A DNA stretch of 53,027 bases from Paracoccaceae bacterium (GTDB taxonomy: Bacteria; Pseudomonadota; Alphaproteobacteria; Rhodobacterales; Rhodobacteraceae): the NCBI GenBank assembly GCA_026710155.1, contig JAPORQ010000034.1, positions 1-53,027 on the forward strand, written 5' to 3'. The notes beneath the pieces were generated by a model that was not told the DNA's origin, did not search any database, and worked only from the letters and a program-made list of their open reading frames with translations. A program made the translations under genes and the position numbers. This document shows positions 44,962 to 53,027 of this stretch, one piece after another; positions within the stretch are counted from its first letter, which is position 1, and the number at the start of each line of letters is the position of its first letter.

Positions 44962-45479
44962 ATTTTTCTCTTTAAAATCAGTGCACTTTCCCATCCATGC
45001 TTGATAAACTGGGTAGTGTCAAAATTGGTTTGTTGAATTTTCATTCGCTTGTATTTTTCCGTAATTCGCGGCCACGACTCATTGGGTGGAGCATAGGTGG
45101 TTGACGTTTTGTAGGTCTTCATTTCACTATGTATCTTGTAAATCACCAGAAATCTGTTTGCCGTTTATCGGACCAAAATAAAAATCTTGGGTAAGTAATA
45201 AGTATGATTGTGAACGGACATGTTTTGCCATCGTGACAACAAGGATGATTTTATCTCCACATCCATTCTGCTACCCGAATTATTATTTTTTTAAAGGCAG
45301 CGACTTGAAAGGTTAACTACTGATACACAATCCAAAGTCAACAAAATACTAAAAAAAAGTTGTTCAAAGAAATTTTATCTTTCAGAATGTGAACAAACCC
45401 AAGAATCAATTACTATTTAAATGTAGTGCTAAATTGAAAACATCAATGATTATCGGAACGATTAGCCAAGCAGCAAACC
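44962..45479. other. Divergent intergenic region between rne and mrcA
   Basis: No gene is seen in 518 bp. It must contain the rne leader and promoter (minus) and the mrcA promoter (plus). An N-acetylmuramoyl-L-alanine amidase gene, present here in many alphaproteobacterial genomes, is missing and leaves no recognisable trace. Confidence 0.6.
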
Positions 45480-48119
45480 ATGAAACCCATCCGTACATTC
45501 ACCAGATACCGTAAGGAGCCACTCAAAAAGGTGCTGCCCCAAACAGAGGAGTTGGGGCAAAAAGTTCTGAGGGCAATTGCCTGGGGGTTCAGTGAAGTTT
45601 GCCTCGGCATCACATTTGTCTTTGTTGCCTTGACCAGCATGGTTGTGGCTGTAGGTTCCAATCTGCCGACCTTTGAGGAGTTGGAAAATTATTCTCCTCC
45701 GACCATAAGCAGGGTCTTTTCTTCGGAAGGAAAGCTGGTTGATGAATTTGCCAGGGAACGCAGGCTGTTCAGCCCTTACGAGGAAATACCGGATTTGGTC
45801 ATTCATGCAGTTGTCTCTGCGGAAGACAAATATTTCTTTCAACACCGGGGTCTTGACCCATTGGGAATCATCAAGGCAGGAATTCAGGCCATGCAGGGTG
45901 AACGTCTCAGAGGTGCATCCACCATCACCCAGCAGGTAATGAAAAATTTTCTTCTGTCCAGAGAACGTTCAGTGGAACGGAAACTCAAGGAAATCCTTTT
46001 GGCCGTAAAGATCGAAAAAGCCCTTGGGAAGGAAAAAATCCTGGAACTGTATCTGAACGAAATCTTTTTGGGCCAGAATTCCTATGGCATTACAGCTGCA
46101 GCCCAAACCTATTTCAACAAGTCACTCGATGAACTTTCCATTGAGGAAGCTGCCTATCTGGCAGCCCTGCCCAAGGCACCCTCGAACTATCATCCGGTCA
46201 GGGATCGTGTTCGGGCCATGACACGCAGGAATTTTGTTATAACCGAAATGGTTCAAAACAAGCACATTTCTGAAGAAGAGGGTAGCTTTGCCAAGTTGCA
46301 GAGTCTGAAAACAGTCATGAATGGTGATTACCCCTCATTCATGCAATCGCTACCACCAAGAAGTTATTTCACCGATGAAATCCGCAGGCAACTTTCCAGG
46401 GAATTTGGGGCTGACGAATTTTTTGAAGGAGGTTTGAATATTCGTGCAACCATTGATCCCCAATTGCAGGAAATTGCCACTTCGGAACTTCGCCAAAGCT
46501 TGGAGGACTATGACCACTCCGTGGGAACTTGGATAGGCACAAATCAGCATATCGCTTCCAGTTCCCAGGAAGGAAAAGAGCCCTTTGAAGTTGATTTGCC
46601 CAGAGATATTGACGGATGGTCATTGGCTTATGTTGTCCGTTTTGAAGGGAACAAGGCATATTTATCCATTGAAGGCCAGCCACAAGAGGCAACCGGTATT
46701 TTAGATGAAACAAGTTTTCAGTGGGTCCGGAGCTTGAATGGGGCCAGGCTGCCGGAGGGAGACCGCAAGGCCGATGAGTTTCTGCGGGAGGGTGAATATG
46801 TTTATGTTTCACCCAACAAAAATGATGAAGGCAATATTGTTTCATGGGATTTGCACCAACTGCCTGTGGTTCAAGGCGCCTTCATTGCAATGGATACAAC
46901 CACTGCCAGGGTTCTTACCATGGTTGGAGGTTTTTCCTATCAACAGTCAAGTTTCAATCGGGCAACCCAGGCCCTCCGCCAACCGGGGTCGGCATTCAAG
47001 CCCATAGTTTATGCTTCTGCCCTGGATTCCGGCCTCACACCGGCGAGCATCATATTTGATGCACCGATCAACCTGGACACTCCCCAAGGTATCTGGCGGC
47101 CGGTCAATTACAGTAACAAGTTTTATGGGCCTGTTCCACTGAGAACAGGTATCGAGCAGTCAAGAAATCTCATGACTGTCCGCCTAGCCAATGGCATTGG
47201 ATTGGAAAAAATATCCAGATTTGCTGAAAAGGTTGGTATTTATGATGCAATGCCTCCATTTTTAGCCAACTCTCTGGGTGCGATGGAAACAACTCTCATG
47301 AAGCTTGTTGTTTCCTATGCCATGTTTGCCAATGGTGGGTTTAAGGTTACTCCGACACTTGTTGACCGGGTTCAGGACAAGAACGGCAATACCATTTACA
47401 AGGAAAGCTTGCAGGTATGCGGCGATTGCACCAATCCCATTTTACCCAAAGGTGAAATTCCAAAGGTTCTGTCCCTTAGCCCCCAGATCATTGATCCTGT
47501 TACTGCCTATCAGATTACCTCGATGATGCAGGGTGTTGTGGAACGAGGGACTGCTTCCAGAACAGTCAAGGCAGATTTTCCGGTTGCCGGTAAAACTGGA
47601 ACGACCAATAATGCAAATGATGTGTGGTTTATCGGTTATACTTCCGAAATCGTTGCGGGGTGTTATATTGGCTATGACGATCCCAGATCCATGGGCAAGC
47701 GTGCAACCGGTGGCAGCCTCTGTGCACCAGTCTTCAGCAATTTCATGAACAGGGCTGTAGAGATCTACGGCAATTCGGATTTCATGGTTCCCGAAGGTGG
47801 CGTATTCGTGGATATAAACAGATTTACCGGAGAGCCCGTACATTCAGGTGGCAAAGAGGAGGAAGGAACTGTAATTGCCGAATTCTTCCGTTTGGGCACA
47901 GAACCTCTAGAAGGGGATCTTCGCGTGATAGATGGTGGATTTCCAATGGCTTCCGATTTGCCGGTAATCAAGTTTGAAGATTGGGACGAGGGAATTTATC
48001 AGGCAGTTGAAGTTGCATCTGAGACCCATAATCAGGATTTGAATGCACCCGACACCGCACCCGAAAAGCAGGATGAAAGGGGATCATTTGGCTCCATTTC
48101 TGCCGGTGGGCTTTATTGA
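45480..48119 (+). CDS. mrcA: Penicillin-binding protein 1A (bifunctional)
   Basis: An 879-residue inner-membrane peptidoglycan synthase. One N-terminal membrane helix (LGITFVFVALTSMVVAVGSN) is followed by the glycosyltransferase GT51 domain with catalytic Glu115 in SAEDKYFFQHRGLD and STITQQVMKN, an OB-like insert, and the transpeptidase domain with Ser504 (SAFKP), Ser561 (SRN) and Lys705 (KTGTT). A Pro/Glu-rich tail ends the protein. Length and domain order are standard for PBP1A. In relatives it is followed by prfB; here an MFS gene and debris separate them. Confidence 0.95.
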   Translation: MKPIRTFTRYRKEPLKKVLPQTEELGQKVLRAIAWGFSEVCLGITFVFVALTSMVVAVGSNLPTFEELENYSPPTISRVFSSEGKLVDEFARERRLFSPYEEIPDLVIHAVVSAEDKYFFQHRGLDPLGIIKAGIQAMQGERLRGASTITQQVMKNFLLSRERSVERKLKEILLAVKIEKALGKEKILELYLNEIFLGQNSYGITAAAQTYFNKSLDELSIEEAAYLAALPKAPSNYHPVRDRVRAMTRRNFVITEMVQNKHISEEEGSFAKLQSLKTVMNGDYPSFMQSLPPRSYFTDEIRRQLSREFGADEFFEGGLNIRATIDPQLQEIATSELRQSLEDYDHSVGTWIGTNQHIASSSQEGKEPFEVDLPRDIDGWSLAYVVRFEGNKAYLSIEGQPQEATGILDETSFQWVRSLNGARLPEGDRKADEFLREGEYVYVSPNKNDEGNIVSWDLHQLPVVQGAFIAMDTTTARVLTMVGGFSYQQSSFNRATQALRQPGSAFKPIVYASALDSGLTPASIIFDAPINLDTPQGIWRPVNYSNKFYGPVPLRTGIEQSRNLMTVRLANGIGLEKISRFAEKVGIYDAMPPFLANSLGAMETTLMKLVVSYAMFANGGFKVTPTLVDRVQDKNGNTIYKESLQVCGDCTNPILPKGEIPKVLSLSPQIIDPVTAYQITSMMQGVVERGTASRTVKADFPVAGKTGTTNNANDVWFIGYTSEIVAGCYIGYDDPRSMGKRATGGSLCAPVFSNFMNRAVEIYGNSDFMVPEGGVFVDINRFTGEPVHSGGKEEEGTVIAEFFRLGTEPLEGDLRVIDGGFPMASDLPVIKFEDWDEGIYQAVEVASETHNQDLNAPDTAPEKQDERGSFGSISAGGLY

Positions 48120-48472
48120 TTTTTGGCCATCAATTGAAAATCAGGATTAACCCAGATTAGTTCACAAATTTAGATTTGCAATTTCATATCAGATCAAATT
48201 CTATTCCCAAACCTTCGATTAATGACTCCATGGATTATACCAAATTGCCACATCAAACGGGTTTGAGTCCCACAGCCAGATGTTATGCACTAGCCTCAAG
48301 GCGTGGATACCAACCGTAAGAGTGGGGAAGATGAGGGTTTTGGGATGTCAATGAAATCAGAAGGGATAGGGGTAGAAGAATTTTTCCGAAAAATGATCTG
48401 AAGCAATAAATGGAAAATCTAGGAAATTGTAATTTCCCCTTTACATGGTAACCGATTGCTAACCAAATTTTT
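48120..48472. other. Intergenic region, nothing recognised
   Basis: 353 bp between mrcA and the MFS gene. No gene, repeat or convincing terminator is seen. Confidence 0.5.
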
Positions 48473-49705
48473 GTGGATTGTCCAGAACAAGTGACCAAAC
48501 AACCACCTTATTACGAATTTGTTGCCATGATTGCCTTGCTTTGGTCTCTGGTTGCTTTTGCCACTGATGCTGTATTGCCATCCTTCCCTGCAATCGGCAG
48601 GGAGTTTGGTCTTCTGGATATCAACAAAACCCAACTGGTAATCATTGTTTTTGTAGCCGGTTCGGGTATTGGCCAGCTAATCATGGGCCCCCTTTCAGAT
48701 TCATTTGGGCGAAAACCCATAAACAATTTGGGAATAATTCTTTTTATTGTTGCGAGCGGATGGTCATTTTTCACGGAATCATTTTATGGATTGCTCCTGT
48801 CTCGTTTTGTACAGGGTTTAGGAATCTCAGCACCACGAACAGTAACCCAGGCTTTGATACGTGACCTCTACAAAGGCAGGGACATGGCCCGTGTCATATC
48901 ACTTTCAATGATGCTTTTTGTACTTGTACCAGCCGTGGCCCCATTTATTGGCCAAACCATTATGCTTTCCCTGGGGTGGCGATTTATATTCGTTTCGTTT
49001 CAGATAGTGGCACTTGTTGCCCTGGTCTGGTTCATGGTCAGGCAGCCCGAAACACATCCCCCTGATCAGCGGATAAAATTCAGAACAGCGAACATTGCAA
49101 AATCAGTTGTAGAAGTATTCTCCTTCCCGCGTGTCATTATTTGTACCATCAGTCTTGCACTGGGATTAACCTGCATTTTTTCCTACCTTGTTTCAGCCCA
49201 GCAGATTTATGTGGTCTGGTTGGATACCGGCCATGATTTTCCACTTTATTTTGCCATCGTTGCACTCATCTCAGGGAGTGCAAGTTTTCTGAATGCATCT
49301 CTCGTATTGCGCCTGGGAATGTGGGCCTTGTCAACATTCGGATATTTTGCCATCTGCCTGCTTTCACTTGCTTGCTCCTTCATAATTATTACTGGCAACT
49401 TACCCATTCACTGGTTGTTGTGGCTGTTTATTGCATGGTCAGCCAGCATGTTTTTCCTGCTTGGATTGTGTCTAGCCAACCTTAATGCACTGGCTCTCGA
49501 ACCGATGGGTCATATTGCAGGTATGGCAGCATCGATTATTGGTGCCATTTCCATACTGATCTGCGTTGTTCTGTCCATTCCAATCGGCCAGCTGTTTGAT
49601 GGAACAGGATTGCCACTTATATTAGCTGTTGCTCTTTGTTCAGCGGGAGCATTTGCAGCGAATTTGGCCCTGAAGCTCAATCGTTTTTCGTTAAACCCTA
49701 CCTGA
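48473..49705 (+). CDS. MFS drug efflux transporter, Bcr/CflA type
   Basis: A 410-residue transporter with about 12 hydrophobic helices. The first helix (MIALLWSLVAFATDAVLPSF) with its Asp, the conserved GQLIMGPLSDSFGRKP loop between helices 2 and 3, and LLSRFVQGLGISAPRTVTQA are typical of the Bcr/CflA group. Start assumed at GTG 48473; there is no ATG before the first helix other than the internal one. Substrate unknown. It separates mrcA from prfB. Confidence 0.85.
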   Translation: MDCPEQVTKQPPYYEFVAMIALLWSLVAFATDAVLPSFPAIGREFGLLDINKTQLVIIVFVAGSGIGQLIMGPLSDSFGRKPINNLGIILFIVASGWSFFTESFYGLLLSRFVQGLGISAPRTVTQALIRDLYKGRDMARVISLSMMLFVLVPAVAPFIGQTIMLSLGWRFIFVSFQIVALVALVWFMVRQPETHPPDQRIKFRTANIAKSVVEVFSFPRVIICTISLALGLTCIFSYLVSAQQIYVVWLDTGHDFPLYFAIVALISGSASFLNASLVLRLGMWALSTFGYFAICLLSLACSFIIITGNLPIHWLLWLFIAWSASMFFLLGLCLANLNALALEPMGHIAGMAASIIGAISILICVVLSIPIGQLFDGTGLPLILAVALCSAGAFAANLALKLNRFSLNPT

Positions 49706-49937
49706 TGGCATGTTTATGGATGTTTCAACAGTCTATATGTCCTGATATGAAAAAATGGAAATGCCTCTTGGCATGATCAAATATACCATTAAAATCGAGT
49801 CAACCAAGACAAGTTCAACATCACTTCAGAGAATATTTTGCACTTGTCAGAAGTTATTTTGATAGGTAGTGTCGCACTTTGAAATTCTCTTCCTGCCTTT
49901 TGTGTCCGGCAGGTGCCGTCAACGGTATCCCGTGCCA

Positions 49938-50690
49938 TCAGTCCGCAAACAGGCAGACGCAGCGGCTGTACCGCTTCGTCTGGCAGCCGTACTGCCCCTC
50001 CGCACATGTCCTGTTGGGACGAGGGTCTTTGATGCGCCCAGCGCGGCTTTTATCCCAGCCAATCTTGTAAGGATGGTGGTTCAGGCTCCCGATGTACGGT
50101 CTCGCCTCATCGTCCTCGACGGTCAACATCGCGAACACTGTTCCATTGACCTGGAAATTCCACACGCGATCACCGTCCTTTTCGCGATTTGGTATTGATA
50201 CCATTTTGAAGCGAATGGTGCGGCGACTGTTGGCCGCCACAGGTATAGCGGAATAATTGAAGTTGTTTAAAGTAGGATTTATCTCATCCAGGTCGGCGCT
50301 TTCCCACATGAAGATGCCTGAGCTTGCAATGGTCGTATTACATTTTATACCGGAGCCGCTTTCCCTGGCGAGGGTCAGGTTCGCATTTGCGTCGGTGCCG
50401 GTCGTATTCTCTAGGATAAGCGTAAGCCGGCCAGCCCGTCCGCGGGGATTCCCATAGGGTCGGGGATTGCCGGAACGGCAAACAGGACCCATGTCGGTGG
50501 GCGTCTCGGGAAATCGGGCATGCGGTGGGGAATGGAAGGAGGACAGGTGGTTCCGGCCTTCCGGTCGCTGGTGAAATCCGTAAGGTTCGACAGCACATGG
50601 GAAAGGATCATGGTGGAAATTGACCGGAGGGAACCCGACAATGACAATCGGGAAGGACATGGCATGGCAAAGGCAGCTTGAAATGATCAA
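49938..50690 (-). pseudogene. Decayed protein of unknown family, GC-richer than surroundings
   Basis: A long minus-strand frame carries protein-like sequence RLTLILENTTGTDANANLTL, SSGIFMWESADLDEINPTLN and RTIRFKMVSIPNREKDGDRV with WNFQVNGTVFAMLTVEDDE, likely a beta-sandwich type domain. Upstream the sensible frame switches near 50455 (VLFAVPAIPDPMGIPADG in another frame), so at least one frameshift exists. The Cys-rich end (NRTCAEGQYGCQTKRYSRC) may be real or read-through. I do not recognise the family. GC content is clearly above the neighbouring MFS and prfB genes. Confidence 0.45.
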
Positions 50691-50791
50691 TCATGTCGCA
50701 ATATGAGATTCACACCCCTACCATTTTGATGTTGAATTTGTATAATTCTTCAACTCGATGAATCGTAATGTAATATGAAAAGTAAAATTGA

Positions 50792-51898
50792 ATGCGTACG
50801 GATATCCTCAAGCTACTGGAAGAAATCAACAATTCCCTTGATCTCCTCAAGGAGAAAAACAAGCGGGATGATCTGGAACGAAAACTCAATGATCTCAATA
50901 CTAAAATAGAGGATCCTAAGTTATGGGATGATCAACTTGGTGCAACTGCGATAATGAAGGAAAGACAAAGCATTGTTGAAAGGATGGAAACATTTGAGCG
51001 TTTGCGGTCAACCGTTGAAGATAATGCCGAACTGATTGCATTGGGCGAGGAAGAGGGTGATGAGGAGATTGTTCTGGAAGCAGAAAAATCAATCAGCGAC
51101 CTGCATGTGGAAATCAAGAAGATAGTTGTGGAAGCACTCCTTGATGATGAGGCAGATAAAAACGATGCCTTTCTTGAAATTAAGGCTGGTGCCGGTGGGA
51201 CGGAGTCATGCGATTGGGCCCAAATGTTATCAAGAATGTATGAAAGATGGGCCCAGAGGCGGGGTTTCAAGATTGAACTGATATCTCAAAATAGGGATGC
51301 GGAAGCGGGATTGCGATCAATTACTTTCAAAATAAAGGGCATGAATGCTTACGGGTGGTTGAAATCCGAATCAGGTGTTCATCGTTTGGTCCGTATTTCA
51401 CCGTTTGACAGTGCTTCAAGAAGACACACATCCTTCAGTTCTGTTGGCGCCTTTCCGGTGATTGACGAAAACATCGAGATTGAAATAAATCCCAGTGATT
51501 TGCGGGTTGACACTTATCGTGCATCCGGAGCTGGTGGACAACATGTGAACAAAACAGATTCTGCTGTCAGAATGACCCATCTTCCGACAGGGATTGTTGT
51601 AACTTCATCTGAAAAATCACAGCACATGAACAGGGCCAATTGTATGGATGCCCTCAGATCCAGGCTTTATGAACTTGAACTTCGCAAACGCAACGAAAAG
51701 CAACAGGAATTGCATCAAAACAGGGGGGAAGCGGGTTGGGGGAATCAAATTCGGTCGTATGTTCTTACACCCTACCAAATGGTCAAGGATTTGCGAACCA
51801 ATTTCGAATCACCAAATCCCCAAGCTGTACTGGATGGGGATTTGGATGGATTCATGGCTTCTGTATTGGCACATAATGCCGCAGGGTGTTCAAGGTAA
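50792..51898 (+). CDS. prfB: Peptide chain release factor 2
   Basis: A 368-residue class I release factor reading UAA and UGA. Domain 2 with the specificity region (ISPFDSASRRHTSFSSVGAF, containing SPF, the RF2 tripeptide) and the catalytic loop GAGGQHVNK in domain 3 are intact. The frame is continuous from ATG 50792: there is no internal UGA or CUU-UGA programmed frameshift like that of E. coli prfB. Confidence 0.96.
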   Translation: MRTDILKLLEEINNSLDLLKEKNKRDDLERKLNDLNTKIEDPKLWDDQLGATAIMKERQSIVERMETFERLRSTVEDNAELIALGEEEGDEEIVLEAEKSISDLHVEIKKIVVEALLDDEADKNDAFLEIKAGAGGTESCDWAQMLSRMYERWAQRRGFKIELISQNRDAEAGLRSITFKIKGMNAYGWLKSESGVHRLVRISPFDSASRRHTSFSSVGAFPVIDENIEIEINPSDLRVDTYRASGAGGQHVNKTDSAVRMTHLPTGIVVTSSEKSQHMNRANCMDALRSRLYELELRKRNEKQQELHQNRGEAGWGNQIRSYVLTPYQMVKDLRTNFESPNPQAVLDGDLDGFMASVLAHNAAGCSR

Positions 51899-52199
51899 TT
51901 GAACCAGTTTGATTTTATTCAATTGACAACTAATAAAAGTGCAATCAGCAAGAAGATAAATTTTGAGCGATCCATTTTAAAAAGTAAATCGATGATCGTT
52001 TGTTTTTTGGAATTAGAGCCTGAATCAGAAGTCACAAAAGTGGTATGAATGATGTTGTGCAAACTAAAATCAAGTGTAACTATTCGGCCACTTGGAATCC
52101 AATTGTAGTTCAGGCAAGAATCACTTCCAATGCAATTGGACTTCCGGCACTTCATGCTGCTGGCCAATGCCAGGGGCCTGGGCACAATGGATCAAGAAG
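51899..52199. other. Intergenic region, nothing recognised
   Basis: About 300 bp past prfB with no supported gene. Confidence 0.5.
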
Positions 52200-52590
52200 C
52201 TAGGTCTTGCCTTTGCCGATTGGTCCATCGGCAGTGATAATCGCTCGGTTTCCAAGGGGGAAATGGTGTTCTACATGGTCGGGCCTTTCGGAACTAAGCA
52301 GGGCATGCCCCTTGTTACTCATCTGTCCACCTGGCCTGCGTCCTTTCACACTGGTACGTTTCGGTGCCGGGGGCTTACCTAGCCCATCACTCGAAGGTGG
52401 CTTGCCACTGTTCCGGCCAGGACAGCGCTGGAGTTTGGATATCACCTCGGCCTGCCTAACCACGGTTTGTTCCAATGCCACATAGGCATCTTCCAATTCC
52501 TAAAACCTTTCCTCAAATTCCAGGAACTTTTTTCCTGTCCTCCCCAAGTTGGACTTCCAAATCCCAAATATACACATCCCTGACAGCAAT
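52200..52590 (-). pseudogene. IS66-family transposase (TnpC) N-terminal fragment
   Basis: The minus-strand frame reads ELEDAYVALEQTVVRQAEVI, SKLQRCPGRNSGKPPSSDGL, GKPPAPKRTSVKGRRPGGQ and HALLSSERPDHVEHHFP. The N..N.GKPPSSDG and GRRPGGQ...HKGH-like series is the hallmark of the IS66 TnpC N-terminus (leucine-zipper helix, then the zinc-finger lead-in). The frame stops at 52200 after unrelated residues. Upstream, a stop codon and a probable frameshift interrupt the coiled-coil part (LEFEERF, then stop). The rest of the transposase is absent. Confidence 0.75.
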
Positions 52591-52811
52591 GATCTCAAGC
52601 AGGGATTGCACATCTTTCAATTCGGAAATGGGACAGGATGACTTCACTTGCCTGTATCAAAATCTGGGCAACGGATTGTTGGCCCCATGTGAGGCCCGAT
52701 ATCTTTTCCGGCTTCGGCTCTACCAGATTCACACATTTCCTGCAAGGTCGCGTTCCATCTGCCCCCCCTCCAATGACGGGGGAGGGCATCGCCGGACAGG
52801 GGGCCGGCCCG

Positions 52812-53027
52812 TCAGTTGGCGTTGGCACAGCCCAAGGTCCTCCGTTGGGCGGTGTTTCGGTCATCATCATTCCAGATGCGCGACCGTCCGCACAGGCAGT
52901 TGCGAATGTCCTGGAAGGTCCGGGGGCTGATCGAGAAGCAGCCGCTTGTGGTGTTGGCCACGTAGCCGGGCTGGCCGCTCTCGTTCGACGGCGTGTAGGT
53001 GCCACCCGTCATGAAGCAGCGCCTCAG
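52812..53027 (-). CDS. Unrecognised protein, cut by the window edge
   Basis: An open minus-strand frame enters from the right edge and ends at a TGA at 52814-52812. It includes MTGGTYTPSNESGQPGYVAN, TTSGCFSISPRTFQDIRNCL and CGRSRIWNDDDRN. The composition (Cys, Gly, Ser, Asn) suggests a secreted or phage-type protein end. No family is recognised and it may be part of the decayed, GC-rich debris between the IS66 fragment and the window end. Confidence 0.3.
   Translation of the reverse strand: MRRCFMTGGTYTPSNESGQPGYVANTTSGCFSISPRTFQDIRNCLCGRSRIWNDDDRNTAQRRTLGCANAN

Noticed and set aside
44784-45146. Open frame on the minus strand upstream of rne
   Set aside because: It overlaps the conserved rne 5' coding region in another frame and shows no domain.
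50792-50900. Programmed +1 frameshift expected in prfB
   Set aside because: The reading frame is continuous from ATG with no internal TGA, so no frameshift is required.
51919-52185. Possible small membrane protein ending FIFLLIALLLVVN
   Set aside because: Only the last residues are hydrophobic, the remainder is not protein-like, and no ribosome binding site is seen.

Overview
The window looks like a chromosomal segment of a fairly AT-rich alphaproteobacterium. The evidence is gene content and order: tRNA-Leu / tig / clpP / clpX; an NDUFA12-type complex I accessory subunit next to mlaD, a DUF2155 gene and aat / accC / accB / DsbA-like; and rne, mrcA and prfB close together. NDUFA12 homologues in bacteria are known mainly from Alphaproteobacteria. 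I cannot name a genus.

Layout. 1-423: a transposase cut by the window edge. 662-4069 (minus): a three-gene sugar operon (Gfo/Idh/MocA oxidoreductase, fucose/arabinose-isomerase-like protein, PfkB kinase). 4384-6053: a higher-order 23/69-bp tandem array leading straight into an AAA/DUF4143 ATPase gene. 6079-10532: the most interesting stretch. A second ATPase gene (minus) is cut exactly at its Walker A motif by an insertion with CAGGGC ends and a perfect 10-bp target duplication. Inside it sits a 2.6-kb element with GGGAATTATATAC ends and a perfect 8-bp duplication, and inside that a 553-bp element with related ends, its own 8-bp duplication, and an hsdS fragment as its whole content. 10533-11776: unrecognised, GC-richer debris. 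11777-21220: housekeeping genes (ABC-F, parE, MATE pump, glnA-glnB, NAD(P)HX repair). 21221-24220: small accessory genes, relics and two more GGGAATTATATA-type elements. 24221-33655: an aromatic-catabolism operon with a divergent LysR regulator. 33949-42193: tRNA-Leu, tig-clpP-clpX, NDUFA12-mlaD-DUF2155, aat-accC-accB and a DsbA-like gene. 42285-51898: a fifth element, rne, mrcA, an MFS transporter, a decayed gene and prfB. 51899-53027: an IS66 transposase relic and unrecognised debris.

How genes work together. The catabolic operon (minus, 32604 to 24221) encodes a branched-chain-amino-acid-type ABC importer, a flavoprotein phenol hydroxylase, an intradiol dioxygenase of hydroxyquinol type and maleylacetate reductase. 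This is a complete route from a dihydroxylated aromatic through hydroxyquinol and maleylacetate to 3-oxoadipate, almost all with abutting or overlapping reading frames. A LysR gene is divergent and carries a T-N11-A palindrome over its own start codon. glnB-glnA form the nitrogen assimilation pair. Trigger factor, ClpP and ClpX form the protein-quality block. accB-accC supply malonyl-CoA synthesis.

The main novelty is a family of short elements (five in this window, 159 bp to 2.6 kb) sharing the terminus GGG(A/G)ATTATATA. Two have perfect 8-bp duplications, and two carry host-type genes or fragments rather than a recognisable transposase.
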